From Adiantum capillus-veneris (Eukaryota > Streptophyta > Polypodiopsida > Polypodiales > Pteridaceae): DNA of 64,000 nucleotides. Position numbers and translations under genes: made by a program. The stretch is taken from contig CM043958.1 in assembly GCA_014529385.2 (NCBI GenBank), forward strand, positions 91,859,935 to 91,923,934, in the 5' to 3' direction. A model generated the notes under the pieces. That model searched no databases. It was not told the DNA's origin and saw nothing but the letters and a program-made list of their open reading frames with translations. Below, piece by piece: positions 44,926 to 56,702 of the stretch. The stretch's first letter is position 1. Every line of letters begins with the position of its first letter.

Positions 44926-47900
44926 CTATTTATGCTCTTTCCATGCAGAAACACTATCTCCTCTAAAGCAGACTTCGTGATATTCTCTCCACGCAAAAAT
45001 GCCATAGAAAAGTAGAAGAGCAATATTGACCAACTGACTAGAACCTAGGTGCAGCAGGTGCAATAGACTAAAGAAACCCAATAGGATGAAGAGTGGCAGG
45101 AAGGCCATCCTTAAGCTAGAACTTTCCTTTCGACAGGAAGATCTTGGATTAATGAGGTATTGTGCATGTTCTTATCATGCATTCTACACTGTCATATCTG
45201 AGCTTCATATGCTATTAACAATGCTTACTCTTATACAAGGAGTTATGTCCTTATTTCAAAGGGCTTGTATTTCTGTCATTTGGCACTTCAAAACAATAAA
45301 AAAAGTAATTCACAAACAAGAAAAATACAAGCTATTGCCTAAGCACGTGATGCTCCATCATTTATGAAATAAATATGTCTTCATTCAGAGAACGCATAAG
45401 AGATACCTTAGCCGGTGCCGGTTGCAAGTTGTGAAAAATGCCACAAAGACATTTACTATGCTCCGAACAGCACGAAATACCTGCCATTACCTTTTCAAAT
45501 GAGCATTCTTCATATTTATGGAGGAGGACAGGAGGGCCCAAGCTTCATCAGCAAAACACTTACCTGAGAAAAAATGTCATTCCACAAAAGGCGCAAAGTG
45601 GAAGTTGATGAATTTGCAGCTTGAGGTCCAGTCACAGAAAGAAGCTGAAAAGAGCTGTTTACTAGGAACCAAAAGTTCTGAAAGGCCTTATAGATGCTGC
45701 AAAATGCAGCTACTATATAATCCACCAACAACATAGTCAAGCGAAGAGGAAATATAATGAATCCCCATAAAGCAAAGATAATTGGGCAGAGGATCCAAGT
45801 AACTGCAAAACATCAAAACCACAACATGTTGGTCTGACTTGAGCTTCTTTCAACATGATAGATGCTCTATTTTCTTCAAAAGAAACACGGACCAAAAGTA
45901 AGAAGAGTAGTGAGTGTTATGTTAGCATGTATGTATGGAAAGTACCGAAACTATCATCAACAGACATTCAAAATAACCAACTAGAAAGAACAATTTTTAT
46001 TTTTATTTACTTTTAAGTTTACCTAAGCTCGATATGGCAGTGAGTAACCAAATAAATGGTAAGACTATGAGTTGCAAGATGAAGTTTGTGTACTCATAGA
46101 TTGACATACACGTCATCCAGAGCAGACTCACAAGGCCCCATACTGCATCTAATATTGCATTCCACGCTGGCCACACAATTTCTGCCAAGTCTTCCAGCGG
46201 TTCAAGCAGTGGCTGGAAAATGAGGTTTGACAATTTCCTTATGGTGCTAAAGACCAAAAGCAACCAACGAAAAGCCTTCTCCCAGTTCTGCAAGAAAAGG
46301 ACAGTTCCAAGGTATTTGACCCTTGAGACCATTTCCCAAGCTTCTATCCATTCAAAGAAAGGGCCACAAATGCGGGCGGCGGTGGCTTTCAAAACTGGAA
46401 CATTCTTGTATAGATCATAAAACCCGATGATGACTGTGACAATTGACACTAAAATATACAATGTCTTTGCCAAGGGTCGCATCCAAGGCCTGTAAAGGCT
46501 TCTGAAAACAGGATAAGACTGCAGAAAGATGACCCAAGATGGTAGCCCTGATTCCAACATTTTCAGAAGCGTTTGATCAGCAGTGATAATGTCTTTTAAC
46601 TTGTATGGTAATATTGGGTCACAAAACCGAAAAATTAGCAGAGTATCTGTGTAAACAAGTAACTCCTGCTCATCATCAGCACTCTGCAAACTGCTAGACG
46701 AACTGACATCATCGGGGATATCAGAACTGATTGCTCCAGAAGTCATTCCGCATTTCTTGTCTTCAATGATGGGCCAGTTTTCAGCAGAATTAGAGAGTTT
46801 TTCAATACTGCAGCTACCTTCAAATGCATCAAGAATGCACTCTTCCTCCATAATCCCGCTATTTTTCATCGCAGTACTACAACTGCAGGAATCTGTGCCA
46901 AGAGAAGCTGCTCCAAGATGGCAGACAGCATCATAGAGCTCCACACTGGAATCAGAAGTGTCATGAAGATAGCTTGGATCCATTACTGAGATACTAAGAT
47001 CTGAAAAGAACTCATCAGAGGATGAGGTCCCTGAAGATAAGTCTTCATCTGCACCGAAAAAGCTACTTTCCAAACTTTCATTTTGTAGAAGTCTCTTGGG
47101 GGATGAACATATCCCATCCAAACTTGTCAAAGAAACGTCAGAGTCAGGATGCTCAAGCCCATAAAACGCAGTGGCCTCTTTCATGTCACCAAAGTCACGC
47201 TTCGCCAAAAGCTTCAACTCCAATGCTACAGATGTATCTGTCTGAACCATAAATTTTGAATAACACACTTCAAAAACCATACCTTTCAGGTGGTCAAGTA
47301 TAATGATTCAGATTTTTCTTAAACCAACACCAAGGGGGCAGATTGTAAAGAGAGAGATAATAAGTAAACATGCATGTGAAATGGCATTAGTCAAAACCAG
47401 AAAAACATATATTACCTGTAATTCATTCAAATAATTGATCCCCCTTATGTCTTTCCACTCTAGTTCAAATGTGACACAGCCATAAAGGAAATGTGAGAGC
47501 TCCTGCATGGGGACTACAGACCTCAATCGAATTTGAAAAAGATCATGGAAAAACTTGATCAAGTTGTTTTGGTCCTTGTGGAACAATCTCCGCTTCAAGC
47601 TCCATCTTTCTGCTGAAGAAAAATCATCCTTATTTTTATGCATATTTTCATCACTTTCTCCATGTATTCTCTCTATAAGACGAGACCTCACGTTTCGGTT
47701 AGCAAATGGTGAGATCCTTGACTGCATAAAATGTGACTAGCATTAGCATCCTCACCAGACTTCACATCGGAGGGTAAAAACAGATAGAGTAAACCAACCT
47801 GAGTAACCATTAACTGCCATAATTCAACAGGTTTTGAGCGCAGGCTTCTCTCAGCACTCCAAGGCCCATTATCAACAAAAAACACCAGTTTTTCCTTTCC

Positions 47901-47940
47901 AACATATACGTAAAGTTTCGATACATAAGACTGCATATCC
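44926..47940 (-). CDS. Conserved plant membrane protein of unknown function, six recognised exons
   Basis: The only host gene recognised. Exons on the - strand: 47940-47799, 47721-47416, 47241-46023, 45802-45564, 45480-45407 and 45114-44926, each with GT/AG borders and compatible phase. Introns are 77 to 292 bp. The first exon seen gives SKLYVYVGKEKLVFFVDN and LWQLMVTQ, joining SRISPFANRN. Exon 2 ends INYLNELQ and joins TDTSVALELK. A Ser/Asp-rich central part is followed by several hydrophobic segments (AKTLYILVSIVTVIIGFYDL; LILQLIVLPFIW-like; IIFALWGFIIFPLRL; FVAFFTTCNRHRL). This order matches a plant family I remember as uncharacterised multi-pass proteins; no name is claimed. The last exon is the least certain. 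An upstream first exon was not found, so the true start may lie beyond 47940 or be the ATG at 47936. Confidence 0.82.
46023..47241 (-). CDS. Main exon of the membrane-protein gene
   Basis: 406 codons starting TDTSVALELKLLAKRDFGD. The first half is acidic and serine-rich (SSGTSSSDEFFSDLS; DDVSSSSSLQSADDEQE), probably a disordered cytosolic loop. The second half has LYRPWMRPLAKTLYILVSIV, KNVPVLKATAARICGPFFEW and WLLLVFSTIRKLSNLIFQPL. The frame runs six codons into the intron to a stop at 46003, but a donor GTAAAC after position 46023 and the in-phase next exon (TWILCPIIFALWGF) support splicing there. Confidence 0.85.
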
Positions 47941-48421
47941 CTGTAGTGTCATAAAATAGTCATGTATATCCTAGAAGAAGCGCATGCATGCTCATATGAC
48001 ATCGACATATCAAGTTCACAAAGTAGCAAATAAGTTCAGAACTAAACAGGCACATATTCTCAGTTCAGTTAAGAGCAATTTAAAACTCCCTACACAAATA
48101 AGCATTTACCAACAAAAGTGAAAAAGGACTCTCTAACGGTTGTCCCTCTAAGACTAAACACCTCACACTAAGATCCTTTTCAGCCACGTTACTGAATTGT
48201 TAGGCAAAGTCTAAGGTTACTTTCAACCCAATTCCTCTTCCCCCTGCTCTCTTGTTTTGTTTATGCGAAAGAAGTATTGCAAAAAACGCTTGCTGATCCA
48301 GCATTCCAAAAAAAACGCTGGCTGATCTTGGGAGAAGTACCTGATGCGGAGATGCGTTGTCCCAGGCCATGGAAAGCTGCTGATACCATGTGAGAGAGCG
48401 CGTGCGAAAGTTGTGAGAGAG
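47941..48421. other. Upstream flank of the membrane-protein gene
   Basis: AT-rich sequence between the first recognised exon and the 3' end of the LINE at 48422. It should hold an intron, a missing first exon or the promoter. I could not identify any of these with confidence. A short ATG frame with a GT donor near 48340-48370 is out of phase with the next exon. Confidence 0.4.
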
Positions 48422-49675
48422 AGAAATGAAATGAAATGTTATATTAACGTCTTCAAAAGGCCATAATGACCTATGAGACCCGAAAGTTACAAAGTGGTGG
48501 ATCTGATACAAAGTCAGAGTAACAAAATAACCTAACAACAGTACAAAACAAAGATATATACTATGGGGTCCTAAGTTGATTGATGTGAACCAAGCAAAAG
48601 ACTAAGCAAAAAAATGGGCGGCTTGTTGGGATAGCTGAATCACAAGAGATCTAGCATCGGTCGTTGGCGAATCTCATCAGTTTCCTCCATGGTCAGTAGT
48701 CTAACCGGGCGTCGTGCATGCCTACCCAGCGTGCTCCGAATTTTCTGTCGTAGCCTCCGTCGATGCTGTGTAGTTCTTCGCAGTCGCGGGCGCCTAGATT
48801 TCCCCAGTTCAATCGCTCGGTCAATCAGTGTGCCTCTGGTGTGAGACGAGGGGGAGCTCTGCTGTGGGAGTGGCTCTTGCGGCTGTCCCGTGTCTACTCT
48901 GAAGAAGTCTGTGATCCGTCTTTGAGACTGGCTAGCCTCGCCATTCATCAGGCTATCTCTATGTCTGCGCAGCTCAAGCAAGAACAAACCCAGACATCTC
49001 TGATCTTCGTATCCCATGACTCTTGAGAGTGGTCCAAAACCTTCTCTGAACAAGCAATGGAAGCAGCCTTGTATCTCGTAGTAGACGGGGCAGCGACATG
49101 TATAGTGTAGCTCTGTCTCAGGTTCCATGTTACACAAGGGGCATGTCCTGTCCTCTGTTGGTACTCTGCTGTATCTCCCCGTCTCAATCCGCAACTGGTG
49201 AGAAGATGTGCGTAACTGGCCAATAGCACATCGTATCCCATGAGACAAGTGGGTATCCATGTATCTGGGTCTCGCCACAAAACCATCTTCCGTAAGCTGG
49301 AGAAGGTGGTCTTTGTAGAAAGCCATCTTCGTGCCCAATTCCTGTGCTGGTTGTATCCATGTCCTTCTGGTGTCTAGCTGGGTGAGGTCTTGGCGTATGA
49401 GCTTGGTGATCTTTGATTGTGTAAGGGTGAGAGATGGTGCATCCAATGAGTAATGGAATGGTGGCAGCCGGTCTATGTTGAACCCATGTGCCTGAAACCA
49501 TGATGTCATCTCCCCATACCAGCATGTTGTATCTCCTTGTATGGCTAACTGTCGAGAGGATTCAAGTGCTATGCGAGCATATCTGTCTCTAGGAAGTTCC
49601 CATGTGCGGTTTATGAAGGAGACTGATCTGGTGAGCGCCTCCACCACAAGTGGGGGGGCCGCTAGCTCTGCTCGG

Positions 49676-49678
<3 letters not shown>
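48422..49678 (-). pseudogene. LINE ORF2 C-terminus, 5'-truncated copy, with ATTTC-type tail
   Basis: An open frame of about 340 codons down to 48640. LTLTQSKITKLIRQDL, a C-terminal Cys/His cluster CPLCNMEPETELHYTCRCP (about 49090-49145), DQRCLGLFLLELRRHRDSL, a perfect PCNA-interacting-type peptide QRRITDFF (48902-48925), SHTRGTLIDRAIELGKSRRP, and the end TMEETDEIRQRPM. It is the best-preserved LINE C-terminus in the window and the reference for the other copies. The 3' UTR ends at 48422-48450 in gaaatgaaatgaaatg (+ strand), that is (ATTTC)n on the sense strand. The 5' side stops at a GA microsatellite, typical of 5' truncation. Confidence 0.85.
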
Positions 49679-49759
<81 letters not shown>

Positions 49760-49901
49760 CACATCTGTCTCTAGACACATATCTGTCTCTAGGAAGTTCC
49801 CATGTGCGGTTTATGAAGGAGACTGATCTGGTGAGCGCCTCCACCACAAGTGGGGGGGCCACTAGCTCTGCTCGGATAAGAGAGAGAGAGAGAGAGAGAG
49901 A
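49581..49901. repeat. 200-bp tandem duplication including a GA microsatellite
   Basis: ATCTGTCTCTAGGAAGTTCC begins at 49581 and again at 49781. Both copies run through CTCCACCACAAGTGGGGGGG and GCTCTGCTCGGATAAGAG into a GA run (49679-49759; 49880-49901). The copies differ at very few positions. Long SLSLSL or RERERE frames here are simple-repeat artefacts. Confidence 0.92.
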
Positions 49902-50235
49902 AACGCTAGATGTGGAAGAGGGGGCGATCAGCCCCCCTACTTACCATAGACAAAAAACGCCAATGAAAGGTTGTGTACAATTGATATGTGGGTACACCCC
50001 CCCCCCCCCGGCTTCATAAATAGGTGCCCAAGGAGGGGGTCAAGCAATGCCAGAAAGTGCTTCACGACCCAGCATAACAAAAATATAGGACGGGCGCCCG
50101 GACAAAAGAAGGCGGGCGGCCGCCCACATCCAGCCGCATAGTGCAGCCTATATGCATATGCAAGCATTTGTGGCCAGCCCGTAGGCACACTAGCAGTACA
50201 TGTAGGCCCTAGACCTGTGAAGCAACAGAGTGGTG
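49902..50235. other. Unassigned GC-rich interval with poly-C run and short palindrome
   Basis: No gene seen. A run of about 14 C lies at 49989-50004, and a self-complementary GGGCGGCCGCCC at about 50113-50124. Confidence 0.5.
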
Positions 50236-50960
50236 TAAATCTAACACATTCCTTCCGAATGTCGAATGTCCTTCTCGAAGTCGGGCGGAAGAAATTGTTC
50301 ATAGAATTCAGATTTGAATTGAGCCCACGTTCTAACTTGTGTACCTTCCAAAATCTTGGATAACCACCGGTTGCTTGCCGTCTCCTTGAGATACATCCCA
50401 ACATGACGCAACTTGGATTTTTCCGTGAAGTTTTCACTGGCAAAGGCATCTTCAAAGTGTCTAATGAAAGATCGTGCCTTGGAGATGTCTGTCCGATCTA
50501 TGTAACTGTCAAACTTGCATTCCTTGTCACCAGATTTGAAAACCCGCATCTTGTGGTGATGCTTACGGTTATCATTCTTGAACTTGGGATTCTCTTTAGT
50601 ATTAATAGGGAAGTAGACTGTAGTAGGAGTTTTATGAAGAAGAGATAGAAACATCCTTACTTTAGTTCAAAGAGAGTTCTTTTTCCTTGCCCTTGCTCTA
50701 GGAAGGCCGTTTGTTCCGATCTGGGGATCCCTTGTGCGCTTCGGCACCTCTTTCCGCGTTTTCCTCCTATGGGTTGTTACCACCAGCAGGATTTTCCTAA
50801 CGCCCATCGGCACCTGTTCCTTGCGCATTCTTGATTCCTTCCAAAACCTTTTGGACAGCCGGCAGCACGAGAAGCTGTTGCAATTCCGTGAGTTAAACTC
50901 GTACTTATTGAAGTTCATCTTCAACAGTTCTTTCGTGGTTCATCATGGTTCTTCCCATTC
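50236..50960 (-). pseudogene. Ty3/gypsy gag fragment of another family (H)
   Basis: On the - strand, from about 50960: MNHERTVEDELQ, a degenerate N-terminus with LQQLLVLPAVQKVLEG. Then, in the frame 50241-50654, the capsid domain KARSFIRHFEDAFASENFTE, LRHVGMYLKETASNRWLS and TWAQFKSEFYEQFLPPDFEK. No pol follows: the sequence changes at about 50235. A primer-site-like TGATATCAGAGCTCGG is at 51009-51024 on the - strand. Confidence 0.75.
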
Positions 50961-51024
50961 CTTCCCAGAATCGTCCTCCTTTACACACAGAGAGAGAGAG
51001 AGAGAGGAATCCGAGCTCTGATAT

Positions 51025-51650
51025 CAAAGTCACAAACGGGAGCACACACGAATAATCAACAAGCTGAAAAATAAATAGACTTTCAACCAAAAGAGACGTG
51101 GGAGAAGATCGACACAGTATTGGGAACCAGAAGATGGGCTGGTCCCCCCTCCCCCTAAAGAGAATCTTTATTAGGAAGAATCTTTTTACAAGCATGAGAA
51201 CCGCAGTAACCACTCCGTTCTAAATCTCTCACTCAATGGTCAATTCCTTCCCGTGCGGGAAATTTTGAGAGACGAGCTCTCAATTCCATCTACACACGGA
51301 GTGTGAGACTACACAAACCGTTCTTGATTCCATTTCTGGAATCCCTCAGCATAGGTTGACGCCTTCTTGCTCCTCTGTGACAGAATACCAGCAAAAGCAC
51401 AAACACAAAACTCGTAGAGCGTATTCACAATAAGTACCTGTCGCTCCAAGCACGATTACTTGCAGATTCCCAACGGTAGAGTCTTCAAGAACTAGCGTTG
51501 GTAAAACTAGGAGACAGAGGGAGAACGTTGGCTGAATTTATAGACTCCTGGGAAGCCGGTAACAATAGCAGCAGAGGGAGCGCTAGAGGAGAGAGGGAGC
51601 TGGCGGTAGTTTTGGCCGAGAGAGAGAGAGAGAGATCATACGTTTTTATT
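51025..51650 (-). repeat. Putative 5' LTR or leader of element H
   Basis: Sequence upstream (- strand) of the H primer-site-like motif. It contains a GA run at about 51619-51635. No second copy is in the window, so the boundaries are guesses. 51651-52320 beyond it is AT-rich with no recognisable feature. Confidence 0.35.
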
Positions 51651-52320
51651 TTCAGCCCATAGCTAGTGCTGGTCTTTTACTTTAGAAGCCTTGCTTTATT
51701 TTAATAATTGGCTTCCCACTTATGAAGTGGACGGCCGGGCAATTTTTTTTTAAATAATGTGAACTTGTCAAAAAACTCAATAAAACACAGTGATCTGAAA
51801 ACTGATGCAAAACAATACTTCCCAGGCGTCCCTGGATGCAGTTCTCACACACAGATGCGATGCAGACACAAATTCCTCGCGAGAAAGCATCTGCTTTTTT
51901 CGGAAAGTAATTTAAAAAAATATTTCGCTTTTAGAAAAAGCTTCTCAAAACCCATCTTAATTCTTGTGCTTGCATCTTTACGCATATTCCTTTTTCCAGT
52001 TCCGATTTCTTGCCATACCAATGGAATATTCTCTTTCTGATGCTCTCATCACCCACCATGTGACGCATCAAGAATATCCACTTCCCGATCTCTCCCACCA
52101 AACTAACGGTACAACTCCTTCGTGATGCTTAATACCACCCATCATATGACACATGAGAGTTGTTCGTTCTTGATGGCTTTTATCAATTCCAATAGATCTA
52201 CAGTTCTTCACCATTACAATACAAGTGTACACATTTAAATATCCTAATTTCAATAAATAGAAATTACTCTAGAAAATAAGAAAATTGTCCATTTAGCAAA
52301 AAGTTTAGTACCTTTTATGT

Positions 52321-53040
52321 AAAGCAAAAGGCTCTCTCTACTAAGACGGATACTCCCTCTCGAAAGCGGCCTTCAAATCAGCCCAAAGGTCAAGAAAAGA
52401 AGCCAAAGGGAGCTAAGAAAAGTTAATATCTTACTCCCTCTCAAATAAAGGTCTGCATGGAAGAGTAAAAATGTTTCTTTTGTGGTGAGAGAGGCCACAG
52501 GAAACCAGACTGCCCACATCTCAAGAGAGATTCTCCGCCTCTTGCGTCAAATCCAGTTCCTAATGTACAAGCTACCACCAGGAAGGAGAAAGGTGAGCGG
52601 TAGCTCTTAAAAGGGTGGGGCAGTTTGAATGGGCAAAGAGTCCTACTTTTGTTTGATCTAGGCTCGACAGACAACTTCATTTCGTTGGACACCTCACAAT
52701 CTCTTGGTCTCACTCCATAGAGGTTGGGAACTCCGATCAACTCTGGCTCAGCCTTTGAGGGGTTGACCACAAACTCTACTCCTATTCAAGAACATCTGAA
52801 TTTAAAGATCGGAAAGTACTATGATCGAGTCTTTCCTAGTTGCTCCGATACAAGGATGTGATGTTATTTTGGGGATGCCCTAGCATTACAAAATTTGTCA
52901 TATCTCAGACTATGTTAGCAAGAAATTGTCCTTCTATGCCTAAGCCAGTGCTGCGAGAGGGGAGATTTAAGGGCTGCCCTTAACTAATAATGACCAAATC
53001 TTGGCAAAGCTCTTTGTGGAACCTATTCCTAAATTAGTCT
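52321..53040 (+). pseudogene. Ty3/gypsy nucleocapsid-protease fragment
   Basis: The zinc knuckle CFFCGERGHRKPDCPH (about 52470-52515), then the aspartic protease signature LLFDLGSTDNFIS (about 52645-52685) and LNLKIGKYYDRVF (about 52800), broken by stops. It is different from the A/JE proteases (DLGSTD rather than DGGAKA), so it comes from another Ty3 lineage. It ends where L1-like RT sequence begins. Confidence 0.75.
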
Positions 53041-53044
53041 GCTG

Positions 53045-54117
53045 CTCAAACACCGGCACCCTATTACTATGATGACAGTAGCCTACAAGATCATTGCTAA
53101 GGTTATCGCACTAAGGCTGGCTCCAATCTTGGACAAAGTCATCACCCCCCATCAGCAAGGATTTATCAAAGGATGATCTACTTATGACAGCAGTCTGGCG
53201 ACGATGGTCGGTATTGAGTATGCTAATTTCACCAAGCAAGATTGTATTCTACTTCAACTTGACCAAGAGGCTTATGACAGAATCTCGTGGTCATACATTG
53301 TTGCTATCGTGAAGGCGTTGGGGTGCAAAATATGCATGATAGTTTACGCGCTTGGGGAGGGAAGCTACTCTAAGCTCCTCTTGAACAGCAAGATTGTGGG
53401 AATGTTTTAAGTCAAAAGATCCATCAAGCAACGTTGACCCCTTGCCCCATTGCTTTTTGCAATTGGCTCACACACTTGGTTACCTCGCTCAAGGACAGTG
53501 TGGCAAAAGGGAAAATTCAAGGTCTATCACTACCGGGGGGAAAACACTTGCTTGAAAACTGTTTGCGGGCGAGTTGCTGCTCTTTATTAAAGCCACCTCA
53601 CACATGTTAAGAGGAGCTCTCAAGCTCAACCAACTGTCCGCTACTGTTTTCGATTTGATGTGCAATATTGAGAAAAAAAAGAGATTGATTTCGCTCTTGG
53701 AAAGCGACTCGTTCAACCTCGCCGAATGGTCAGGGGAAGTCCTTGCCACTGGGGGAAACGGGAATGGGTGGCGAGACCCAAGAACCAAGGCTGCATTTGG
53801 ATGATGGACCCTGTGTTGCATGCAGAAGCCATGTGTGCCAAACTAGTTGTCTCCTTGACTAATCAAAGGCAATAATGAGTGGTCATGGCCTAGGACATCA
53901 TCAACAAAGCAAAGCTCGTCTCTCAGGAAGGCACATGGAAGGAGGCAAAAGTGCATGATAAAATTATGATGCCTACCTGGATTGTCCTTAAGCTTAGGAG
54001 CTGCACAGAGGAAATTGCACAAAAGTGCAACAAAGCAACAAGGCTCTAGAATGGGGAGAAATTGTCAGATACTTCAGGTGCTCCTTTACACCAGCCCCCC
54101 TAGCTCTTGTCACAAAA
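53045..54117 (+). pseudogene. L1-like LINE-3 reverse transcriptase, part 1
   Basis: VAYKIIAKVIALRLAPILDK and ITPHQQGFIKG (about 53080-53175), IEYANFTKQDCILLQLDQEAYDRISWS (53213-53295), ICMIVYALGEGSYSKLLLN, IQGLSLPGGKH (about 53517), and LLFIKATSHMLRGALKLNQ (53574 onward), where a frameshift has destroyed the preceding YADD-type motif. It continues to 54117, where element G interrupts, and resumes at 56703. Confidence 0.82.
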
Positions 54118-54697
54118 TGGTGATGCGGCATGACCACCCGCGGACAATACGGATGATGACGCGGCAGACTGCACCCGGATTCCACGCTGACAAATGCCAA
54201 GTGGCAACAATATGGATTTCCTAATTTTGTGCTAACTGCTAACGTGGACAGACAATACGGATTTCTTGGATTTGCGCTGACAAAAGCTGACGTGGTAGCC
54301 TGTACGGATTTTCGTAAATTGCATTGAGTGCTTTTGCTGGCAGATTTTTGACCGGTTGCTTTTGAGACTACTTGCTTTTGAGTTAAAAGCTTTTGGGGTT
54401 CTACTTTTGGGGCATCCCTTGTAAGAATAAAAAGACCCAAGGGGCCTGACTCTTTAGAGCATCTGGACGCGAAATTTGAGAGCAGAGGACCCCTCAGAAG
54501 TTATACTTTGCTCAAGCATTAATATAAAAGAAATACCGAAAGGGGCGTCAATCTTTGGGACCAACCTCTCTTGGCATGGAACTACGCCGAGCCGTGTCGA
54601 CCAAATTGAACTCTAATTTTAAAGTTGTGAAGTAATTTAAGTGATTCTCTCATGTGTCATGCCAGATTTCCCACTTGGGGTGCTCAAGTCTGTGACA
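54118..54697 (+). repeat. 5' LTR of G
   Basis: TGTCACAAAATGGTGATG to CTCAAGTCTGTGACA. U3 has ACGT-core or related sites (GATGACGCGGCAG, GCTAACGTGGACA, GCTGACGTGGTAG). R region has AATATAAAAGAAATACCG with AGGGGCG at about 54520-54550. Confidence 0.93.
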
Positions 54698-56138
54698 CTG
54701 GTATCAGAGGATCAGACGTGTGCTTCTCTCACAGCATAATGGTCCTATCAAAGAGTAGACAGGGCACTTGGACATAATTTTGGACAGGTCACTTATTAGC
54801 CACTCCCACCCTTACTTCATCGCACATTGGGTGCGCTTCTGTCTGCATCGCTCTCTCTTACAAGGCATAAGCCATAAAGAATCCCAAATTACACATGGGT
54901 TTTCGTTGAGAATCTAACAGAGATAACACCTCTCAGAGGAGATATTACAGGGCAAAGAGATACTCGCTCCAAAACAAATTTTGGAAAGGAAACTGAAAAA
55001 AGTACTAATATCGCGAGGAACAAGCATATGAAAGCATTTGGAAACATGGAACTAGACCTCGACTCTTTTGCAAAGAAGAGAACCATTTGCTTAAAATTTT
55101 GTCTGTTTTACAGGTGAAATTGAGAATAAGATGATGACGAATTGGGAGCGATGACACCTCCGGAATGAACCCGATCACGATTCGAGATAAGAATCATGAA
55201 CTTTGAATGAATGATGATGATTAGTGCATCAAGAGTCCCATATGAATGAGATGACTAGATACTGTTGTGAGCGCATCAAGAGTTCCTTCGGGATGAGATG
55301 GCTACACAGGGAACTAGGTGCATCAAGACTTTTGGGTAGATGAGATGACTAGATAATTGAAACACTGTGTTCAGTATGAACTAAGTGTGTGAATGAAGAG
55401 CTCTGAAATAGGGATTTTCGAAGATGAGCCTGATTTATATATGAAATTAATGTTTTCTAAAAGAACTTGCTATTTGTGTGCATTGTGCAGATAACAGGAT
55501 CGAGAATGAGATGATTTTGGAGCATCCAGAGTTCCTGCGGGATGAGATGGCTGCATAGCTAGGACTGAATGATTGAACCACTCTTTTCAGTATGAACTCA
55601 ATGTGTGATCGATTGGGATTCCCGGAAATGATTACTTGCACACAACAGTGCTTGAGTGTAGATAAAATGATCGACCAAATGGCTGCAGCATTTCGGTCTC
55701 GGAAATCTATGGACATGATCGCAATATGGGATTAGTCGATTTGACATCAGTGAGATCTGGGATAGATCTAGATGTGAATGCTAAACATGTTGCCAGGAAT
55801 CATGTCCTAGATCAAAACAGAATCCATGGACGTGATCGCAGTATGGGATTAGTCAAATCAACCTCAGTGAGGTCCGGTGCGCATCTAGATGCGATTGCTA
55901 AATATGTTGCCAGGAATCACGATCCTAGATTCTATGTGATGTGATCTGAATGTGATGTGATGTGATATGAATGTGATGTGATGTGATGTGATGTGACTGT
56001 CGTCTTTGTACAAGTGTTGGATTTGTGTCGTCTAGTGCGTCGGTACTTGGAGTCAATGTCTACTAAACTGGTCTATGGCTTACGTCTGATTTTGCAGGCG
56101 TAATCGACGGCGATTACAATTCTTTCAAGAGGGGGGTA

Positions 56139-56702
56139 TGTCACAAAACGATGATGTGGCATGACCACCAGCGGACAATACGGATGATGGCGTGGAAGAT
56201 TGCACCCGGATTTCACACTGACAGATGCTACGTGGCAGCAGTACACATTTCTTGGATTTGCGTTGATTGTTGACGTGGACAAACAGTACGGATTTCTTGG
56301 ATTTGCGCTGATAGGTGCTGACGTGGCAACCTGTACGAATTTCTGTAAATTGCGTTGAGTGCTTTTGCTGGCAGATTTTTGACCAATTGCTTTTGGGACT
56401 ACTTGCTTTTGAGTTAGAAGCTTTTGGGGCATCCCTTGTAAGAATAAAAGGACCCAAGGGGCCTGACTCTTCAGAGCATCTGGACGCAGAGTCTAAGAGC
56501 AGAGGATTTTCGGGAGTTGTACTTCGCTCAGGCATTAATATAAAAGAAATTCCGAAAGGGGTGCCAATCTTTGGGGCCAATCTCTCTCGGCACGAAACTA
56601 CGCCGAGCCGTGTCGACCAAATTGAACTATAATTTTAAAGTTGTGAAGTATTTTAAGTGTGTCGTGCCAGATTTCCGACTTGGGGTGCCCAAGCCTGTGA
56701 CA
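56139..56702 (+). repeat. 3' LTR of G
   Basis: TGTCACAAAACGATGATG to CCCAAGCCTGTGACA. Same U3 repeats, including GTTGACGTGGACA and GCTGACGTGGCAA. Confidence 0.93.

Larger units (their letters stand above)
54118..56702 (+). mobile_element. Complete non-autonomous LTR retrotransposon G, TSD GCTCT
   Basis: LTRs 54118-54697 (580 bp) and 56139-56702 (564 bp), a primer site starting TGGTATCAGAGG at 54699, a polypurine tract at 56127-56138, and TSD GCTCT at 54113-54117 and 56703-56707. The 1.44-kb interior has no pol or gag domain. It keeps the JE-type leader and a gag ATG at 54895 that stops after four codons (MGFR), a duplicated GATCGCAAT repeat (about 55705-55930), and GTGAT minisatellite units (55935-55995). 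It must be mobilised by JE-type proteins. Closest relative here is F. Confidence 0.95.

Noticed and set aside
48330-48400. Possible first exon of the membrane-protein gene
   Set aside because: It has an ATG and a GT donor, but its phase does not join the exon starting at 47940 in the conserved frame.
49589-49862. Long frames of SLSLSL or RERERE residues
   Set aside because: Translations of the GA microsatellite. No independent coding evidence. The same applies at 18613-18876 and 41051-41428.
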